Shown here piece by piece: positions 6,908 through 13,045 of a DNA stretch of 13,045 nucleotides. The DNA is taken from the NCBI GenBank assembly GCA_020047775.1, contig JAIFNK010000115.1:1-13045 (forward strand), written 5' to 3'. The notes beneath the pieces are model-generated. The model worked only from the letters and a program-made list of their open reading frames with translations, did not search any database and was not told where the DNA came from. The stretch is from Akkermansia sp. (GTDB lineage: Bacteria; Verrucomicrobiota; Verrucomicrobiia; Verrucomicrobiales; Akkermansiaceae). The position numbers and the translations under genes are program-made. How positions within the stretch are numbered: position 1 is the stretch's first letter; each line of letters opens with the position of its first letter.

Positions 6908-9416
6908 GGGTGGCGGTGTTTTTTCCGGGGTTGTTCCAAGTGCCGGCCTGGTCGGCGAGACCGGAGAAATAGAAATGATCGTAGAGGGCGAGGTTGAGCA
7001 GGAAGGAGTGGTCGAGATAGTTGTATCCGCCGGGTCCGGCTTCGGTGATTTTATTGGCCGAGATGAGCGGGTGGGCCCATGAGTTTCCGATCGGCTGGGC
7101 GAAGCGCGGGAGGTAGCCGGACGAACCGCCGGGGTTGGCGCCGTTGAGTCCGGCGAGCGTCTGCACCGGCGCGAGAGGGATGTCATACATGGAGCCGAAT
7201 TTGAGCGCGGTGTTGCTCGTCTGGCCGCTGATGAAGTAGCCGCGGCCGGTTTTGGAATCGACCTGGAGGAGGTTGATGGTGCCGTTGTCGAGGCGGAGCA
7301 GGGAGATCTCGTGCGAATGATTCGCCGGGTTTTCACTGATTTTTGCCATGGATGTCGCCATGGGGGCATGGGCGAAACTCCACGGTTTGGTGGCCAGCTT
7401 GCCGTCCTCGCCGTCCGGATTCATGCCGCCGAGAGTGGTCTTGGCTTGGGCGCTGATGATGGCGAAGGGTTGTGACGTGACGATCTCCTTGATGGGAGTT
7501 AGGGAGTGCGAGTGCATTTCCATCGCGGTCTTGGTGCCGTTCTTCGGCCAGGTGATGGTGCCGTTGGGTCCGAGCAGGGAATCCTGCAGGCCGGTGGGTT
7601 TCTCGTAATTCATTTCAATGATCCCGGAGGAGATTTGGGGGCTGGTAGCCGTTGGTTTGGCGAAAATTTCCACCGTGAATTTGTTTTTGCTCAGGGTGTC
7701 CACGCTCAGCGGGGCGAACTTCAGCGAGAACGTGTCGTCCTTCTTGGCCGCGATGCAGCCGAGCCGTTCCATCGGCTTGGACACTCCGTCCACAGTGTCC
7801 TCCTCGTTCGAAGAGACGCGCAGGCCTTTGTAAGCAGGGCAGAACCAGTCGAGGTCGAATCCAATGCCGTCACCGCGCCAGCCGGGGATTCCGTCTATCA
7901 GAAGGGTGGAGGTGCCTCTAAAGTCCCAGAACTGTTGGCCCGTCATTTCGTTGGCCCAGGTACGGTTGGGATCGATGAAGGGGGAGAACAGGATCACCTC
8001 GCCGGGAAGCAGGGTGAAAGTCGTGGCGCCCACCGCCGGGGCGGTGGCGCTGCCGCCGTTGGTCTTCAAGGTCATGCCGAAGCGCTTGTTGACAGTCCCC
8101 TGTTCGGCGGCTTGATAATACATGGTATCAAGAGGCGCGAGGCCGTTGGTCTGGGCGCCTCCGTTTCTGAAGACCTGGAGCGCGAACGGCACGTTCCCGA
8201 AGACGACCCTGAGCTCGGTGAACTGCAAGGCGACGTTGTACGGGTTGGAGGGTGACAACGGGCGTATAGAGCAAGTGGAGGAGGTAGTCGTAGGACGATC
8301 CCGCAAAGTTATCAGACGGGTGCTGTCCTTGTAAAGCTGGGCATACTGCCACAGGGATTCCCAAGTGGGGTCGGAGGGGCAGGTGGTTTCGAGGCGGGAC
8401 TCGTAGATGCCCTTGCCGACGAATTTTCCATTGACGGTCTTTCCTTTATAAAAATCGGGCAGGGCCGCCGCATTGGTGAGCAAGCTCATGTCTTCCTTGA
8501 GACCGCCGCTCGCAGTGTCGGTGAAAATACCCATCGACGACGCGGTCACGTCGTGGGAAAGCGGTTTGAGGGCCTCCGCCGTCGCCCTGTCGGCCAGGGT
8601 TGCGGCGGCGAGTCCGAGATTTTGCCGGGAAATGCCTTTTTCGACGGTGGCGAATCCGGTTTTTCCGTATTCGAAGATGGGGCGTCCGAGGCCGCCGAGG
8701 CCGGTGATCGATTCGGTGTTCGGACGCTCGCCGGACCCGAGTTGGGCGCTCTGCATGCCCTTGGTGGTGGCGTCATCCACAAACGGGGTGTTGATCCGAA
8801 CCTTGACACCTTCATCCATGACGGCCCAGGCCAGGGCTCCGCGGGAGGGTGACGTGGGGATCTTGGTGGCGACCACGATGTCGGTCGTGGTGGCGGCGGT
8901 GCCGAGCGACCCCTTGTCCCAAAGCGCCACTGCGGGGGCCGGACTGCCCGTGGTGGTCAGGGAGGTGTCCTTCGCGAAGTCAATCTGGCTTGCCTTGTTG
9001 TCGATGCTGGAGGTCAGCCAACCGAGGAATTTCGCGTCGCGGGCGGTTTTCTCATATTCTTCGGGCTTCGGTGGCGTAGTGGCCTTGATGTCCCAGGATT
9101 TCCAGACGCCGGTGAGACGGGGGTTTTTGGATTTTTTGGCGGGGTCGGTATCGAGAATGTCCGCGCGGGCGGTGACGCGCTGGTCGGGGCCGGCGTTTTT
9201 CTGAAGATCGCCGATGGCCAGCATCAGGGCCAAGCGGGCATTACCGCGGGCGGTGGCCATGGCCTCACTTTGAGCGGAAGACCGAAGCGAAATCGATGAT
9301 AATGACAGCAAGCCAACCGCAATCACGGTTAGCAAAATCATCAGGCTGAGCGTGACGACCAACGCGAAGCCCCGTTTTTTCGAGCGATTCATGGTGGTAA
9401 AACAGTCTGAATTCAT
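6864..9416 (-). CDS. Verru_Chthon cassette protein A paralogue, C-terminally truncated
   Basis: The protein has 850 residues and its first 23 differ from the neighbouring 1318-residue protein only at residue 24 onward. It has the same prepilin-like leader and helix without Glu at +5. Shared blocks include GPDQRV, KNPRLTGVWKSW, AWAVMDEGVKVRI, GGLKEDMSLL, NPYNVALQFTELRVVF, and GNSWAHP followed by LDHSFLLNLALYDHFYFSGL. This last block matches about residue 955 of the paralogue. The protein then ends after LAICRCTPPDLKSL, so about 350 residues are missing, including the family's conserved C-terminus. Those final codons come from the duplicated leader of the next gene. Around residues 368-390 the frame appears shifted relative to the family (8246-8313). 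It may be a decaying duplicate or a shortened functional variant. It is the first gene of the co-directed set, 22 bases before the next. Confidence 0.75.
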   Translation of the reverse strand: MNSDCFTTMNRSKKRGFALVVTLSLMILLTVIAVGLLSLSSISLRSSAQSEAMATARGNARLALMLAIGDLQKNAGPDQRVTARADILDTDPAKKSKNPRLTGVWKSWDIKATTPPKPEEYEKTARDAKFLGWLTSSIDNKASQIDFAKDTSLTTTGSPAPAVALWDKGSLGTAATTTDIVVATKIPTSPSRGALAWAVMDEGVKVRINTPFVDDATTKGMQSAQLGSGERPNTESITGLGGLGRPIFEYGKTGFATVEKGISRQNLGLAAATLADRATAEALKPLSHDVTASSMGIFTDTASGGLKEDMSLLTNAAALPDFYKGKTVNGKFVGKGIYESRLETTCPSDPTWESLWQYAQLYKDSTRLITLRDRPTTTSSTCSIRPLSPSNPYNVALQFTELRVVFGNVPFALQVFRNGGAQTNGLAPLDTMYYQAAEQGTVNKRFGMTLKTNGGSATAPAVGATTFTLLPGEVILFSPFIDPNRTWANEMTGQQFWDFRGTSTLLIDGIPGWRGDGIGFDLDWFCPAYKGLRVSSNEEDTVDGVSKPMERLGCIAAKKDDTFSLKFAPLSVDTLSKNKFTVEIFAKPTATSPQISSGIIEMNYEKPTGLQDSLLGPNGTITWPKNGTKTAMEMHSHSLTPIKEIVTSQPFAIISAQAKTTLGGMNPDGEDGKLATKPWSFAHAPMATSMAKISENPANHSHEISLLRLDNGTINLLQVDSKTGRGYFISGQTSNTALKFGSMYDIPLAPVQTLAGLNGANPGGSSGYLPRFAQPIGNSWAHPLISANKITEAGPGGYNYLDHSFLLNLALYDHFYFSGLADQAGTWNNPGKNTATLAICRCTPPDLKSL

Positions 9417-9482
9417 AGAATTTACAAAACCGATGTAGTTACAAAGACTTCAAATTGGGGGGAGCGCAACGACAATTCGCAA
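9348..9482 (-). repeat. Direct repeat copy 1: leader plus 5' end of truncated paralogue
   Basis: This is the partner of 6773-6907. Here the leader lies in non-coding DNA upstream of the first gene of the set, so it probably reflects the original arrangement of leader and gene. Similarity fades after 9482. Conserved parts on the minus strand include GAAGTCTTTGTAACTAC and the stretch between the two in-frame ATG codons. I could not assign -35 and -10 boxes with confidence. Confidence 0.85.
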
Positions 9483-9545
9483 AGCTGGCCAAAACTGTGA
9501 TGGAATGCATATTCTTGGACAACGATCCGTTCCTGGAAATTGGTT

Positions 9546-9567
9546 CCGCATGATTTCAAGCATGCGG
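9546..9567. repeat. 7-bp inverted repeat upstream of the protein A pair
   Basis: CCGCATG (9546-9552) pairs perfectly with CATGCGG (9561-9567) around an 8-base spacer. It lies about 130 bases upstream of the start at 9416. It could be an operator or an RNA hairpin in a long leader; no T-run makes it a terminator. Confidence 0.35.
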
Positions 9568-9676
9568 CAACCCGGTGCCGTGGCAAGATTGGGGACGACG
9601 CTGAGGCGGGAGAGCATGGTGACGGGCGAAGCCGCGGGATTTCAGCGTGACCAAAACGTTTTTTTTTCATCGTGGG

Positions 9677-9704
9677 GAATCAGTGCCTCAGGTTTCGCTG
9701 ATTC
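9677..9704. repeat. 9-bp inverted repeat, 10-base loop
   Basis: GAATCAGTG (9677-9685) pairs with CGCTGATTC (9696-9704), one pair being a G-U wobble on the plus-strand RNA. No T-run follows on either strand within a few bases, so a terminator is unlikely. It lies in otherwise empty sequence 260 bases upstream of the first protein A gene. Confidence 0.35.
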
Positions 9705-10120
9705 AAAAGCCTGACAGTCTAGCCCCTGACCTCTTCGGTGGACGATGGGGTCTTTCCCCACCTTGGAGACTGCACGCAATCGGCGGCTCCATGTATTTGT
9801 CCGAGTGTCCGGTAGGATTACACCCCATTGGGGAAACCCGGAACGCACTTCAATCTTGCCGCCCATTGAAACGCCACCCCCCTTTCTCCCGCCCTCCGGT
9901 CCGGCCCGACTGCTGTTTCAGGAGACACCCGCGAAAGTAAATTCCTGCAGTTTATCCAAATCAAGCGCCAGGTCGCCCATAAGCTGCCTCGGCTGTTGGG
10001 AAGCCTTGAGAAGTGGCGAAGGGGCGGATGAGGGACCGCTCGGCAGACGCCCCCGAAGCCAGAGACGCACAGAGTCTCATGAACACGAACCAAGGCGCAC
10101 AATCGGTCTCGAAAGAAAAC

Positions 10121-10208
10121 TGGCGGAGGGGGTGGGATTCGAACCCACGGAACCTTTCGGCTCTCCAGTTTTCAAGACTGGCGCAATCGACCACTCTACC
10201 ACCCCTCC
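10121..10208 (-). tRNA. tRNA-Ser (anticodon UGA)
   Basis: An 88-base class II tRNA is read on the minus strand. The acceptor stem GGAGGGG pairs with CCCCTCC, followed by discriminator G and an encoded CCA (10121-10123). The anticodon stem CCAGT/ACTGG encloses the loop CTTGAAA, giving anticodon TGA, which reads UCN serine codons. The long variable arm (GAGAGCCGAAAGGTTCC region) is typical of serine tRNAs, and the T arm is GTGGG-TTCGAAT-CCCAC. All stems are intact, so it should be functional. It is a single gene, not part of a tRNA cluster in this window. Confidence 0.97.
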
Positions 10209-10227
10209 GGTGTGTTGTCGCGGCGGA

Positions 10228-10256
10228 GATATGGCCGCGATTTTGAATGCGTTCAA
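10228..10256 (-). promoter_or_regulatory. Possible sigma70-type promoter of tRNA-Ser
   Basis: On the minus strand, TTGAAC (10251-10256) and CATATC (10228-10233) are separated by exactly 17 bases. The -10-like box ends 19 bases before the tRNA 5' end. The boxes match the consensus at 4 of 6 and 3 of 6 positions. The position is right but the match is modest. Confidence 0.35.
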
Positions 10257-10408
10257 GAAAAACCCTTGGGAATGGAGTAGGGGGCTTTCGCGTCATGCCC
10301 ATTCACCTTGGCGCCTGGCCGCCCGCAGCGTCAGCGCGTCCATCCTCCATCATATCTGAAAACGCGGGCACGAACCCCAAATTGGCTCCCCGGCACGAGG
10401 TCGGATCC

Positions 10409-10439
10409 GCCGCCGATAGACGCAGGTGCCACCGGCGGC
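10409..10439. repeat. 7-bp GC-rich inverted repeat downstream of the decayed gene
   Basis: GCCGCCG (10409-10415) pairs with CGGCGGC (10433-10439) around a 17-base loop. It lies about 40 bases beyond the stop of the decayed minus-strand gene and could be a remnant of its transcription end. There is no T-run. The rest of 10209-10477 shows only the putative tRNA promoter. Confidence 0.35.
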
Positions 10440-10477
10440 ACAAGCAGGTCATCGACAAGCCCGCCCTCCGTCGATTT

Positions 10478-11127
10478 TTACTGTGGCTTCAATTTGTTGG
10501 CGAGTTGGTCAAGGATGGGCTGGGGTAGCGGGTTCTGTTGGATCCAGGCTTTCGCCGCCGTCGCATCGCGGTCGAGCCAGGATTCCAAGGTGCGGCCTCA
10601 CCACCAGTCGCGGGTCTTCTCGTCTTGGATCCGGGGGATCTCAGACATGGCGAGCAGGGGGGGGCGCTTTGCAGTGAATTCCAAAGAAAGTTTTTCATGA
10701 CCGGTTCGGTCACGTCGTTAGGGAATCGGTCGATCAACGACAATGCGGCTGCGGGGTCGGTCTTGGCCAAGGTGCCGACCACGCCGCTCAGGGCATTGCT
10801 GCGGTTTGGCCCGGCGGGCAGGGCGGCGATGGAATCCAAAGCCGCTTTTTGGTCGATGTTTGGCCATTGGCTGTAAACTTCATCCATGCGGCGTTGGGAG
10901 GCCTCACCGGGGTGGTCCAACAACCATTTTGAGGCCCAGGTGGCGAGCTCGGTCGTGGCGACGAACTGGTTGTCCGGATTGGTTTTGGCGAAATCCAAGG
11001 CGGCCAGCGGGTCCAATTTGGCCCATGCGGAGAGCAGCAGGGCATAAATGGTGCCAAGTGCCTTGGCGGTGCGAAAAAGGGGGGGTCCAGCGGGACGCGG
11101 GGGGGGCGCTGTTTTGTTACGGATTTT
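10478..11127 (-). pseudogene. Remnant of a Verrucomicrobia 'DPxAAL' repeat protein
   Basis: The minus-strand frame reads YALLLSAWAKLDPLAALDF, then AALPAGPNRSNALSGVVGTL and AKTDPAAALSLIDRFP. These are helical repeats of the type common in uncharacterised Verrucomicrobiota proteins. At a run of eight C (plus-strand G, 10657-10664) the sensible frame is lost. Shifting by one base restores LLAMSEIPRIQDEKTRDWW, an in-frame TGA (10598-10600), then RTLESWLDRDATAAKAWIQQ to a stop at 10478-10480. Upstream, the frame opens after a TGA at 11128-11130 with no ATG or GTG, so the N-terminus (normally a signal or membrane segment) is missing or also shifted; more G runs lie at 11079-11085 and 11099-11106. 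It is probably a degraded gene. Sequencing errors in the homopolymers could explain the shift but not the TGA. Its function is unknown. Confidence 0.7.
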
Positions 11128-11130
11128 TCA

Positions 11131-11398
11131 GTGAAAAAATCTCCGGAGTTGGCAGGGGCTCCAAGGAATCAGGAAATTTCGGGGGGCGATTCGGTAGATC
11201 TTAGCGCTCTTTGAAAGTCCGGATGCTCAAACCTTCAGATGCAGCGGGGAACCCGGATTGGTTCCTGCCAATCATCCAAGGGAGGGGGCGGGCAGGTAGC
11301 AAATCAAACGACAAAAATGCTGTCCTTCGGGTGGCGTGGGCGAAATAGGGAGTGCCCCATGGCGGCCAATTCTGTGAATTGTTTAAGGAGGCTGAAAT
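11131..11398. other. Non-coding stretch before the TetR gene
   Basis: No convincing gene was found. A plus-strand frame from 11239 to 11493 could encode 84 residues, but the product is Arg/Gly-rich, has no recognisable domain and runs into the likely TetR promoter. A run of six G lies at 11181-11186. The promoter and candidate operator of the TetR gene lie further right. Confidence 0.45.
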
Positions 11399-11449
11399 AT
11401 GGTGGCGGAATTAGGGAGCTGTCCCGGTGTGAGCGGAGTGGAATGGTAG
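11399..11449 (+). CDS. Possible 16-residue leader peptide before the TetR gene
   Basis: A strong Shine-Dalgarno motif, AAGGAGG (11385-11391), lies seven bases before an ATG that opens a 16-codon frame (MVAELGSCPGVSGVEW) ending in TAG. It is the only consensus ribosome-binding site I noticed in the window. The frame is short and unlike anything I know, so chance is quite possible. If real, it could be a leader peptide or small protein upstream of the regulator at 11529. Confidence 0.2.
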   Translation: MVAELGSCPGVSGVEW

Positions 11450-11468
11450 TAGGAAAACCGAGCGAACT

Positions 11469-11493
11469 TCAAATGATTGAATCGTCCGTTTGA
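11469..11493. promoter_or_regulatory. Imperfect palindrome, candidate TetR operator
   Basis: TCAAATG (11469-11475) and CGTTTGA (11487-11493) form an inverted repeat with one mismatch and an 11-base centre. It overlaps the -35 box of the regulator downstream. TetR-family proteins usually bind palindromes overlapping their own promoter, so autoregulation is a reasonable inference. Confidence 0.3.
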
Positions 11494-11516
11494 CATTGGT
11501 GTTGGGTCTGTCTGAT
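11490..11516 (+). promoter_or_regulatory. Promoter of the TetR-family gene
   Basis: A perfect -35 box TTGACA (11490-11495) is followed after 15 bases by TCTGAT (11511-11516, 4 of 6 matches to TATAAT). A 17-base spacing gives a poorer -10. Transcription would begin only a few bases before the ATG at 11529, giving a leaderless or nearly leaderless message, which fits the absence of a Shine-Dalgarno motif there. Confidence 0.4.
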
Positions 11517-11528
11517 TTTCGTCCCTGT

Positions 11529-12224
11529 ATGCGTGAAATTACTTTGCCTGAATCCGGACCGAAGCGAAAATTATTGGATGCTGCCGAACAGTTGTTTGCC
11601 GAAAAGGGTTTCGAAGCGGTCTCTGTCAGAGACATTACGCAGCTCTCAAAGGCCAACGTTGCCGCTGTGAGTTACCATTTCGGCAGTCGTGAGAATTTAT
11701 TGACGCTGGTGATGACGCGCTACATGACGCCGGTTAATGAGGAGCGGATTGTCCGACTTGAAGCGCTGGAGCGCAAGTGGACGGGGAAATCGGTGCCGCT
11801 TGAGGAAATCATCGAGGCTTTCGTGCGACCACTCGTGGGACAGGTTCGGAAATCCGAGCTTTCCGAACGCTTGTTTTACAAGCTGATGGGGCGAATTTTC
11901 GGGCAGCAGGGTGATGGATTGCCGCCACAAATCGAAGAGCAACTGCGGAATGTGGTGGTGCGTTTCACACGGGCGTTGGCCAAGGCGCTGCCAGCCGTCA
12001 ATGCAGACGATCTGGCTTGGCGGATCCATTTCATGGTCGGTGGTATGATCCACCTGCTCGCCCATCAGGACCTTTTTCAGCGCCTCACTCCCGGCACGTC
12101 TGGCACGCCTCCCATGGAGTCCATCGTAAGCCGGTTCATCCGCTTTTCCGCCGCCGGATTGCGGGAAGGGGTGGAGGCGGAAGCGCCGACACCCAAGGGC
12201 CCGCAGGTGATGTTCGATTTCTGA
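11529..12224 (+). CDS. TetR/AcrR-family transcriptional regulator
   Basis: The protein has 231 residues, a usual TetR length. The N-terminal DNA-binding domain is clear: KLLDAAEQLFAEKGFEAVSV at about 14-33, then the helix-turn-helix with ANVAAVSYHFGSRENLL ending near residue 58. The C-terminal ligand-binding part begins TRYMTPVNEERIVRLEALER and contains LFYKLMGRIFG and WRIHFMVGGMIHLL. This layout resembles the TetR_C domain of PsrA/CecR-like regulators, whose ligands are fatty acyl compounds or drugs; the ligand here is unknown. The frame extends upstream to a TTG at 11490, but that lies in the likely -35 box, so the ATG at 11529 is preferred. Such regulators often sit beside efflux genes; the next gene instead encodes a nucleoid-associated protein, so the target may be elsewhere or the gene itself. 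Confidence 0.9.
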   Translation: MREITLPESGPKRKLLDAAEQLFAEKGFEAVSVRDITQLSKANVAAVSYHFGSRENLLTLVMTRYMTPVNEERIVRLEALERKWTGKSVPLEEIIEAFVRPLVGQVRKSELSERLFYKLMGRIFGQQGDGLPPQIEEQLRNVVVRFTRALAKALPAVNADDLAWRIHFMVGGMIHLLAHQDLFQRLTPGTSGTPPMESIVSRFIRFSAAGLREGVEAEAPTPKGPQVMFDF

Positions 12225-12353
12225 TCAGAACGCACAATTTATCCCGGCTTTCATTCATCCATCGGTTGCGTTCTTCCTACCTGCGTCGGGGGACAAAAAA
12301 ACCGGATTTCGGAGTGTTCAAACCGCTCGGCTGTCCTAGGTTCCTGCCCCCGT

Positions 12354-13045
12354 ATGTCTGTCAAAATCCGTTTCACTTCCGCTACCGCCGTCGGCTTGGT
12401 TCTTGCCAAAGTCGGTCATCCTCAACGCGACGAGCCACTCCAGACTTCCAAGGAAGTTTTTAAAATCGAGGAAAAAGACCAAGAGCCGCTTGCCGCCATT
12501 TTCCTCAAGCCATTCAAAAACCTCACCGCCCATCGCTTCAGCCATCATTCGTCGCTCGACCAGCATGAGATGAACGCCTACGCCGCCGCGATTTTCGCTT
12601 CGGACGACGGTTTGCTCGAAAAAGGCTGCGACATCGCCAAGCGCCTTTACGCCAAGTCGAACCATCCGAATATCAAGTCTGGAGACCTTTGCATTTCGCT
12701 GATCAAGGATATCGACATCGATGGCGAGCTCACTCAAGGGCTATGCATCCTCAAATCCGAGCGAGTTGAGCCTTTCCTCAGCATTTCCACCCGCGACGGA
12801 GACTTGGAACTGCACACCGAGCAAGGGATCAACCCTGAAAAAATCGACAAGGGCTGCCTGATTCTCAACCACTTCGCCACGAAGGGCTACTACGTGCTCA
12901 CCTTCGACCGCACCGGTTCGGATTCACGCTTCTGGGTCCGGGATTTCCTCGGTGTGGTGCCGATCACCGACAGCCCGTTTCTGACGAACAAATATGCGAA
13001 CATGGCCGTCGCGTTCATGGAAAAGGAGAAAAAGGAAAAGCCGAC
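12354..13045 (+). CDS. Nucleoid-associated protein, NdpA/YejK type (3' end beyond window)
   Basis: The frame runs from an ATG at 12354 to the right edge, about 230 residues. The sequence follows the NA37/NdpA family (PF04245) closely: KVGHPQRDEPLQTSKE near the start, LLEKGCDIAKRLYAKSNHP at about 87-105, IKSGDLCISLIKDIDIDGE, LCILKSE, and GINPEKIDKGCLILN at about 158-172. This pattern is close to the Bacteroidetes and Firmicutes members. Proteins of this family are usually about 335-350 residues, so roughly a third is missing. They bind the nucleoid; their exact role is poorly defined. The first residues (VKIRFTSATAVGLVLAKVG) match the usual opening strand, supporting this start, although no good ribosome-binding motif precedes it. 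It lies 129 bases after the TetR gene on the same strand; co-transcription is possible but unproven. Confidence 0.88.
   Translation, partial: MSVKIRFTSATAVGLVLAKVGHPQRDEPLQTSKEVFKIEEKDQEPLAAIFLKPFKNLTAHRFSHHSSLDQHEMNAYAAAIFASDDGLLEKGCDIAKRLYAKSNHPNIKSGDLCISLIKDIDIDGELTQGLCILKSERVEPFLSISTRDGDLELHTEQGINPEKIDKGCLILNHFATKGYYVLTFDRTGSDSRFWVRDFLGVVPITDSPFLTNKYANMAVAFMEKEKKEKP

Larger units (their letters stand above)
9483..10120. other. Non-coding stretch between protein A leader and tRNA-Ser
   Basis: Over 600 bases hold no convincing gene. Short open frames on both strands give low-complexity Pro/Arg/Ser-rich peptides with no recognisable domain. The stretch contains a run of nine T at 9659-9667, hairpins at 9546-9567 and 9677-9704, and a weak stem at 10021-10053 (GGGGCG with CGCCCC) downstream of the tRNA. 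It is the likely place for the promoter of the minus-strand set and for the end of the tRNA transcript. Confidence 0.5.

Noticed and set aside
7506..8255. 249-codon plus-strand frame
   Set aside because: It lies wholly opposite the truncated protein A paralogue and its product is compositionally biased (Gly/Glu/Arg) without motifs.
9422..9670. 82-codon minus-strand frame just upstream of the first protein A gene
   Set aside because: It overlaps the duplicated leader, has no ribosome-binding motif, and the peptide resembles random GC-rich translation.
10021..10053. Stem GGGGCG/CGCCCC downstream of tRNA-Ser as a terminator
   Set aside because: The stem is only six pairs with a 23-base loop and has no T-run of useful length.
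11239..11493. 84-codon plus-strand frame before the TetR gene
   Set aside because: There is no domain, composition is Arg/Gly-rich, and it ends inside the likely TetR promoter.
11490..11528. TTG at 11490 as an upstream start of the TetR gene
   Set aside because: It coincides with the consensus -35 box, and the extra residues do not resemble TetR N-termini; the ATG at 11529 fits better.
12286..12312. Minus-strand CCG/CGG stem followed by seven T as an intrinsic terminator
   Set aside because: The stem is only three base pairs and no minus-strand gene ends there.

Overview
The window looks like a chromosomal segment of a Verrucomicrobiota bacterium, perhaps near Luteolibacter, Haloferula or Verrucomicrobium; the genus is a guess. 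The main evidence is a pair of very large proteins with a pilin-like N-terminus that fit the Verru_Chthon cassette protein A family (TIGR02600), which is nearly restricted to this phylum. A secreted beta-strand-repeat protein and a remnant with 'DPxAAL' repeats fit the same lineage. The sequence is fairly GC-rich, and the convincing protein starts lack a Shine-Dalgarno motif.

Layout. Positions 9416 down to 1 hold four genes, all on the minus strand, in this order of transcription: an 850-residue, C-terminally truncated protein A paralogue (9416-6864); a full-length 1318-residue protein A (6841-2885); a 233-residue secreted protein of unknown function (2840-2139); and a secreted modular protein with an N-terminal binding-like domain, a PKD-like stretch and autotransporter-type beta-strand repeats (2008 to beyond position 1). 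Gaps are 22, 44 and 130 bases, so the first three genes may form one operon. A hairpin directly after the third gene may separate the fourth. The set looks like a partial or atypical Verru_Chthon cassette. The pseudopilin-like B, C and D proteins are not in the window and may lie to the left.

The two protein A genes are a tandem duplication. A 135-base segment, covering the leader and first 23 codons, occurs before both genes. The second copy of this leader supplies the last 14 codons of the upstream paralogue, so that gene has lost about 350 C-terminal residues. It also appears to carry two compensating frameshifts near its middle.

From 9483 to 11528 the window is mostly non-coding. It holds a complete tRNA-Ser(UGA) with encoded CCA on the minus strand (10121-10208), several hairpins, and a decayed minus-strand gene (10478-11127). 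That gene is broken by a frameshift at a run of eight G and by an in-frame TGA, and it has no start codon.

On the plus strand are a TetR-family regulator (11529-12224), with a consensus -35 box and an imperfect palindrome just upstream, and the first two thirds of an NdpA/YejK-type nucleoid-associated protein (12354 to the right edge). No CRISPR array, insertion sequence or phage gene was seen.
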